A stretch of DNA of 64,000 nt from Akebia trifoliata (Eukaryota > Streptophyta > Magnoliopsida > Ranunculales > Lardizabalaceae), in contig CM030717.1 of assembly GCA_017979445.1 (NCBI GenBank), forward strand, positions 28,833,132 through 28,897,131, written 5' to 3'. This document shows positions 58,467 through 64,000 of this stretch, one piece after another (the stretch's first letter is position 1; each line of letters opens with the position of its first letter). The notes beneath the pieces are model-generated. The model did no database searches. It was not told the origin of the DNA and saw only the letters and a program-made list of their open reading frames with translations. Position numbers and translations under genes: made by a program.

Positions 58467-61400
58467 ATGCACAGATCTGAGGAGGTGCGAGCAGAACCTC
58501 AAGCCGGTGAAATGGTTGCCAAAGAGAGCAAGGATGAAATAGAAGATCGTTTAAGTGATTTGGTCACAGAACAAAAGCAGGGGAAGGAAGAAGAATCCAA
58601 TTGTGATACGATAAAAGATTCTGTCTTTTCTCAAGGAGATGCAAATACAACCGAGGATGGCAAGGTAGAAAGAGTAAAAATTCCCAAAAAACTTGCAAAA
58701 AAGGACTCTCCAGAAATTTGTACTCGTGTGTCAAGAGAAAAAACAGACCGTAATGAAACAAATAAGACACAAATCAAGCCATCACACAATACCCCAAAGA
58801 AAACTACAAAATCTAATGGAGGGCCTTCTAAAATAACTACTAAAAGCATTCCTAGTAACAAACCTAAGAATATGAAAGTCCATCCAAAGCCTTCATCGGA
58901 ATCCTCTGAAGGACTTGATGATAAAACTATTGAAGAGGTAAAGGAGGTAGATATCTTGGATGAGCTGCCAATTGGGTCTCAGAGGGTTGGAAGTGATGAT
59001 GAAACAGCTGATGTGGACGAGAATAGTTTGGGTGAAGATCCGGAAACGACGGATCAGAGGGTTAAAGAAATGGATATGAGAATCGAAAAACTTGAAGAGG
59101 AGCTTAGAGAAATTGCTGCTCTCGAGATTTCACTTTATTCTGTGGTACCGGAGCATGGGAGTTCAGCACATAAGGTGCACACTCCAGCTCGGCGTCTCTC
59201 TAGAATGTATATTCATGCTTGCAAGCATTGTACTCAAGACAAGCGAGCCACAATTGCTAGGAACACAGTGTCGGGGCTTGTACTGATAGCAAAGTCTTGT
59301 GGTAATGATGTTCCAAGGTAAAGAAAACTACTGCTGATCTAATTTGAGCATCTTGGTTACTTATTGGTGACTAATTTTTTGTGTTTATGTTATTTTAGGT
59401 TAACATTCTGGTTGTCGAACACTGTTGTCCTTAGAGAAATTATTTCTCAAGCCTTTGGTAATTCACTTAATTCAAGTACAATTGCAAGGGTCGTTGAATC
59501 GAATGATAGTGTGAAGAGAAGTGGGGGGAAGGCTTTTCCATTGAAGTGGAAGGGTGGTGCAGTTAGTAAACAGGTGAAGAAGAGTGACTTCACGCAGTTT
59601 ATGGATGACTGGCAAGAGACAAGAACATTCACAGCTGCACTTGAAAAGGTTGAATCGTGGATTTTCTCACGGATTGTTGAGTCTGTGTGGTGGCAGGTAA
59701 AAACTGAAATTAATACTGTTGGGACTTTAAAACTTGACATTGTTATATAATTTAAAGAAGAGCCATGCAATACTGACTTCCTACAACACTGTATATGCAT
59801 GGAACCATTGGTTTTCCTTGAGTGTACAACACTCGTATCTTGAGGAAATCATCTACAGTTTTGTGCACACACATGCTTAAATCAGTGTTATTTTCGAAGT
59901 CAGTTGCTTTTTTTTTATTTAAAGAATCTTCATCAAGAGAAACAATGATGCTAATTCTAGGAGTGTCAATGTGGGCCCTTGAAGACCTGAATCTGAATAG
60001 GATGACCAGACTGGGCCTATTTTAAAAGGGAGCTTCTATTGCCACACCAACTTTTGCTAATGCCACCCCAATATATGTGTGAATTCTTTGGTGATTTACG
60101 TATGGATTGGGGTGGTGTTAGAAAAGTTGTTGTGGCAATAGAATCTCTTAAAAATGATTAGAGTTAAGCCCATGGCCCATTGACACCCCTGGATTATTCC
60201 ATAATAGATCTCTAGTTAACAATTTTAGTTGATTAGTTACCTGGTTTTCTGCTCCTTTTCCATCATATATATGTAGTTGGTGTTTTTTTTTCGATGATTA
60301 TATATGTAGTTGATGTTTAATCAATTTATTTCGTTTTGACTGACATATTTTTTCCTTCAGACCATAACTCCACGCATGCAGTGTCCAGGTGAGAACACAT
60401 ATTCTATCAAAAGCTATGGAAGGCTGTTGGGACCAAACTTAGGCGATCAACAGCAAGGCTGTTTTTCAATTAACTTGTGGAAAAGTGCTTTCCAGGATGC
60501 TTTTCAAAGACTTTGTCCTGTTCGAGCAGGAGGGCATGACTGCGGTTGCTTGCCAGTATTGGCTAGAATGGTACAGAGATTCTAATATTGTTTGCTATTA
60601 TAGTTTACTTAATTTTTTTTCTCTATTGCAATTCAAATATGTAGTGCACATTGAAGTTGGAAACAGAAAAGGAAAAAAAAATATATAAAACAGAAAATAA
60701 AAAAAACCACCAGAATGGGCCTATATAGCTCAACTAAGCAACCTATTAGGGCATCTTCATCCTCAAAGCCTTATTTGGGACCAGCTAAGAGCAACTCCAA
60801 GGGGAATATCCAAAATGACTATCCATAATGGATAGCTATTTTGGATATTCAAGGGGTATGTACTCCAACCATGTTATCCGTAAATGTTTTAATAGTTTTT
60901 AATTTAACCCAAAATGGAGATGGATAGTGCATTGGAGACCCATAAAATCCAAAACGACTCTCCAAGGGGGGGATTTCCAAATTTGCTATCCAAAATGGAT
61001 ATTGAAAATTCCACTCTCCAAAATGGAGAGTGGGATGGATAGTGCGTTGGAGATACATATTTTGGATTTAACTCTCCAAAATAGCAGTTGAGAGGGGATG
61101 GAGTTGCTCACGAATCTTGTTCCTCCATTCCACTCTATTGGAACAAATAGAATAGAAGTTATGTTGTTGTATGCTTTGGAGATTAAGAGAGTATATTTTT
61201 ATGATAGGTAATGGAGCAATGTGTATCCAGATTAGATGTTGCCATGTTTAATGCCATTCTGCGTGAATCAGCCCATGAGATCCCAACAGATCCTGTCTCA
61301 GATCCAATTGTTGATTCCAAGGTTCTGCCTATTCCAGCCGGAGACTTAAGCTTTGGATCTGGTGCTCAACTAAAAAATTCTGTATGTATCATATCTTTCT

Positions 61401-62670
61401 TTTTTTTTCTTTCTTTTTGTTGGCATGTATGATTTTTTACTGATTGTTGATGTATTAATGCGATATCATATTTCCTTTTTTTTCTTTTTTCCGGCATGAA
61501 TTGTCATTTTTCCCCTTCTTGTGGGTTAGCTGGACTTGAACCCACGAACTCAAAGTTGCATTGCAATATGAAAAAAAAGACATGTTTGCATCTTTCTTCT
61601 AAACCTCACCAAATGCTGGTTGTTTATGAAGTAATTTGAGTATATTGTATTGTTTTGACCTCATACGTGCTTTCTAACTAGGGCATAAAATGGGTTGGAT
61701 TTTATCTGAAAACCGAATCCGAATTTAGGGGGTTTCGACTCTTGGAGTAGACCCGAATAAAAAAATGGGTTGATGTCCCTTGACCCTAGTCGGATCTGGG
61801 TCCATCCCTATATCCGCCTAGATCCAAATGATATATTGCTTTGAAAATTATATTTTAATGTTTTTTAGAATATATTTTTTCTACTACTTTAATATAACCT
61901 GAATTTTTATAAAATAAAAGTATTATAATAATAAAATAGAATAGTATTTGCAATTAGAAAAGAAAATTTAGCAAAAAAGAGTTGAACGGTCCTAAATTAT
62001 CCGACCCGAATCAAGTAATTTGGTCTGCTCGGATCCACTTCCAGATTTGGTGAAAGCAAAATGATTCGGATATGGTTTTAGCTATTATCTGAGTTGGATT
62101 TGGATATGAATCTGAATAAAAATTTCAGATATGGATATACTCAGATCCCCCGAACCTGACCCATTTAAAGCCCTATTGCTGACACCCTTATAGATGTTAT
62201 ATTAGGTAATCACCTTTTTGGTTGCTAAAAGGAGAGGAAACACTTGCTGTGCTGCAGGTTGGGAATTGGTCTAGATGGCTCACCGACCTGTTTGGTATGG
62301 ACACTGATGATTCCCCAAAGGATGAGGTCAATAGTGAGGATAATGACAGACAAGATGGGGATGGTGAGCCCAAATCCTTCCATTTACTTAATGCCTTGAG
62401 CGATCTTCTGATGCTCCCTAAAGACATGCTTGGTGACAGATCCATCAGAAAAGAGGTTGAATTTATAGTTTTATAAATTTTGTTCCCAAAAATTGCATTT
62501 CTTAGTGTTTTTCAGTCATTGTACTTAATCTAATTTTCAAATTTTGTGTTTCATAGGTGTGCCCTGCTATCGGTCTTCCATTGATTAAACGGATACTCTG
62601 CAACTTTACTCCCGATGAGTTCTGCCCAGATCCTGTACCAGGGGCTGTCCTAGAGGCCCTGAATGCTGAG
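58467..62670 (+). CDS. nucleolar GAR2-like / DIL-related protein (At2g42320/At3g57780 type), 5' part
   Basis: Coding exons with consistent phases and GT-AG borders are 58467-59317, 59399-59696, 60361-60570, 61208-61381, 62258-62455 and 62557-62670. They encode 615 residues, and the gene continues past the window. The first 190 residues are charged and low-complexity (Lys/Glu/Ser-rich). A coiled coil (KEMDMRIEKLEEELREIAAL) precedes the conserved core: SLYSVVPEHGSSAHKVHTPA, RRLSRMYIHACKH, GNDVPRLTFWLSNTVVLREI, FSINLWKSAFQDAFQRLCPV, MEQCVSRLDVAMFNAILRES, TDPVSDPIVDSKVLPIPAGD and GNWSRWLTDLFGMD. These are hallmarks of the plant family annotated as nucleolar GAR2-like or DIL-domain related; its molecular role is not established. 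The chosen ATG is the first in the long frame, with an in-frame TGA nine bases upstream. The host exon containing it may begin at 58345 (TTTTCAG acceptor). All exons are undamaged, so the gene is probably functional. Confidence 0.85.
59772..59904. mobile_element. hairpin MITE in intron 3
   Basis: Inverted ends ACTGACTTC...ACACTG...GCATG pair imperfectly over most of the length; inner CTTGAGTGTACAAC / CGTATCTTGAGG. Confidence 0.65.
60026..60152. mobile_element. hairpin MITE in intron 3
   Basis: GAGCTTCTATTGCCACACCA and, complemented at the other end, GAGATTCTATTGCCACAACA; the pairing continues through ACTTTT and CACCCCAAT. About 50-bp arms around a short loop. Confidence 0.85.
60789..61109. 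mobile_element. MITE in intron 4 (GAGCAACTCCA ends)
   Basis: TIR GAGCAACTCCA at left and TGGAGTTGCTC at right, with inner repeats CCAAAATGG and GGATAGTGCGTTGGAGA. It resembles PIF/Harbinger Tourist-like MITEs; TAA precedes it, but a matching TAA does not follow. Confidence 0.75.
61679..62175. mobile_element. hAT-like non-autonomous element in intron 5
   Basis: TIR TAGGGCATAAAATGGGTTGG at left and, complemented, TAGGGCTTTAAATGGGTCAG at right. Flanking octamers TTTCTAAC and TTGCTGAC agree at 6 of 8 positions, fitting a decayed 8-bp hAT duplication. No coding capacity. Confidence 0.75.
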
Positions 62671-63239
62671 GTACGACCTTGAATACTTTCATTAAGAGAC
62701 TGTCTCTAATTTCCATATCTATACATATGGTATATTTTAGGATAGTTTCACTCCCCATCATTTGATTGTTCACACTTAGATTTCCATTGTGAAAAATCAA
62801 TTCGATGGTGTGATTGTGATCAATGAACTGCCACCTTACCTACATTCCCAAGACAAAAATAACAATAAATAAAAATAAAACTAGTGGCTCAGTCGAAGTG
62901 AATGGAAATCAGGTGTGAAGAATCTTCAACCTCCCTCAGAATGCCACATGGATCACTCTTTCAAGTCCACTTACCCAAAGAATATTAGTTCCATACTTTG
63001 ATGAACCTACACACAGAACTAGACTAGTGTTCAGTTTTTTTTGTTTTTTTTATTTATCCATGAGTACCTTTCAGACCTCCTTTCACAAAAATAGGAGAAA
63101 AATCATCACATCTATCAATGCTCTTATAAGTTCTATACGTAGTTTAGAACCATTATAATGTTTAAAAATCTTGTGTGATATTTTGTGACTTCTCTGACAT
63201 AAATAACTTGCTCATTTTATTCAAGAAGAAAATATTATA

Positions 63240-64000
63240 TCTATCATCATATACCTTATCCCAAATTTGAGGGCCGGTAATTAAGGGTTCAGAAAATATG
63301 TTATACACTTTTGTCAACTCGACCCAAGCCACTTTCATCTGGGTTTTGGACCCGGAGCACAAACCTCATGCACACACAGTCAACATAATAAATATTGTAT
63401 GCAATGCCAACAAAGCTTTATCTCAAAGATTTCAGATTGGCTAAATGAATCATGTTCCTCCATTCAACTTTATCCAAAGCCAAGTCTTGTGCTATTGAGA
63501 TGGAGTTCATATTTACTTTCATTTTCTCCATCAAAGTTATTTTGGGTTTTCCTATTGTTCTTTTAGGACCTTAAACTTGAATATTTCTTCTAACTAGGGC
63601 TATAATCAACCTTAGTGAAACATACCCGAACCATCTCAGCCAACTTTCACTTTTAGTGTACTACATTTTTCTGAATGCATTTGTTTCTAATTTTATCTTT
63701 CTTAGTTTTTCCACTTATCCATCTCAACATCCTCTTCAAGCTCAATCTATTAATACGATGCTTCTTGATTGTCCAACATCTAAGCTCCATAGAAGCGTAG
63801 ATGGTTTTTACACCTTAAAAACTTTCGTTTGGTTGGTATGAATCTGTCAAATAGTACTCCAGAAATTGACTTCTACTCTAACCATCCCGCTCTGATTTTA
63901 TGGACATCATCTTCCTCAATCTCTCCATCATGTATAATAGACATGAGATAACGAAATTGGTTGGTTCAAAGTATTGCATTCTTCTTCTTGGGTGTCGGTG
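63240..64000 (-). pseudogene. RTE-type LINE ORF2 C terminus, in the last intron
   Basis: On the minus strand, from the window end downward: IHDGEIEEDDVHKIRAGWLE-like sequence (about 63930-63870), then RCWTIKKHRINRLSLKRMLR and WISGKTKKDKIRNKCI (63790-63660), then KPKITLMEKMK and ISIAQDLALDKVEWRNMIHL (63560-63440). These match the C-terminal part of plant non-LTR retrotransposon ORF2 (RMLRWM.G.TR.D.IRN..I; ..W..RIH). Stops and frameshifts are frequent. The reverse transcriptase core would lie beyond the window. Confidence 0.8.

Noticed and set aside
58564..58861. Minus-strand frames opposite the GAR2-like coding exon
   Set aside because: They are shadows of the real plus-strand exon.
61515..61575. 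Possible tRNA or SINE B box (GGGTTCAAGTCC on the minus strand)
   Set aside because: Only a B-box-like stretch is seen; no A box, cloverleaf or SINE tail is convincing.

Overview
This 64 kb window is nuclear DNA from a flowering plant, most likely a eudicot. The evidence is AT-rich sequence with GT-AG spliced plant genes, remnants of Ty3/gypsy LTR retrotransposons, a CACTA (En/Spm) DNA transposon, an RTE-type LINE, many MITEs, and fragments of plant genes (Rubisco activase, TOPLESS, SAUR). I cannot name the species. Only one intact host gene is visible. The rest is layered transposable-element debris.

Layout. 463-3961 holds two abutting Ty3/gypsy-type LTRs with no internal domain, bounded by a 5-bp target duplication. 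5592-6640 is a degraded gypsy 5' internal region (primer-binding site plus gag). 7318-8241 holds two foldback elements of a family that recurs at 42508-44352, 45991-46355, 48868-49212 and 50445-50696. 8300-20400 is degenerate repeat sequence with several MITEs, a broken SAUR gene (15197-15596, minus) and possible LTR remnants. 21277-37560 is a minus-strand gypsy element whose gag is split by a complete 13,065-bp CACTA transposon (22109-35173, target duplication GTA). That transposon carries a broken TNP2 transposase, an intact-looking second transposon gene (TNPD/Transposase_24 type), and four recognisable host-gene fragments (mitochondrial carrier, Rubisco activase, TOPLESS-type WD40 protein, MTR4/HEN2 RNA helicase). 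37560-55200 contains large palindromic elements, a 1.8-kb duplication, a PIF/Harbinger-like MITE full of pyrimidine microsatellite, and diffuse AT-rich sequence. 55430 to the window end is the 5' part of a host gene resembling Arabidopsis At2g42320/At3g57780 (nucleolar GAR2-like/DIL-related). Its introns are loaded with MITEs, an LTR remnant and a LINE.

The two strongest observations were read directly from the sequence. First, the CACTA element has accumulated pieces of four unrelated host genes in tandem, all in the sense direction of its own genes and with introns kept, so capture was at the DNA level. Second, there is a family of (TA)n-inserted foldback elements that share a near-perfect internal hairpin but carry different termini, including one copy whose two ends come from different subfamilies.
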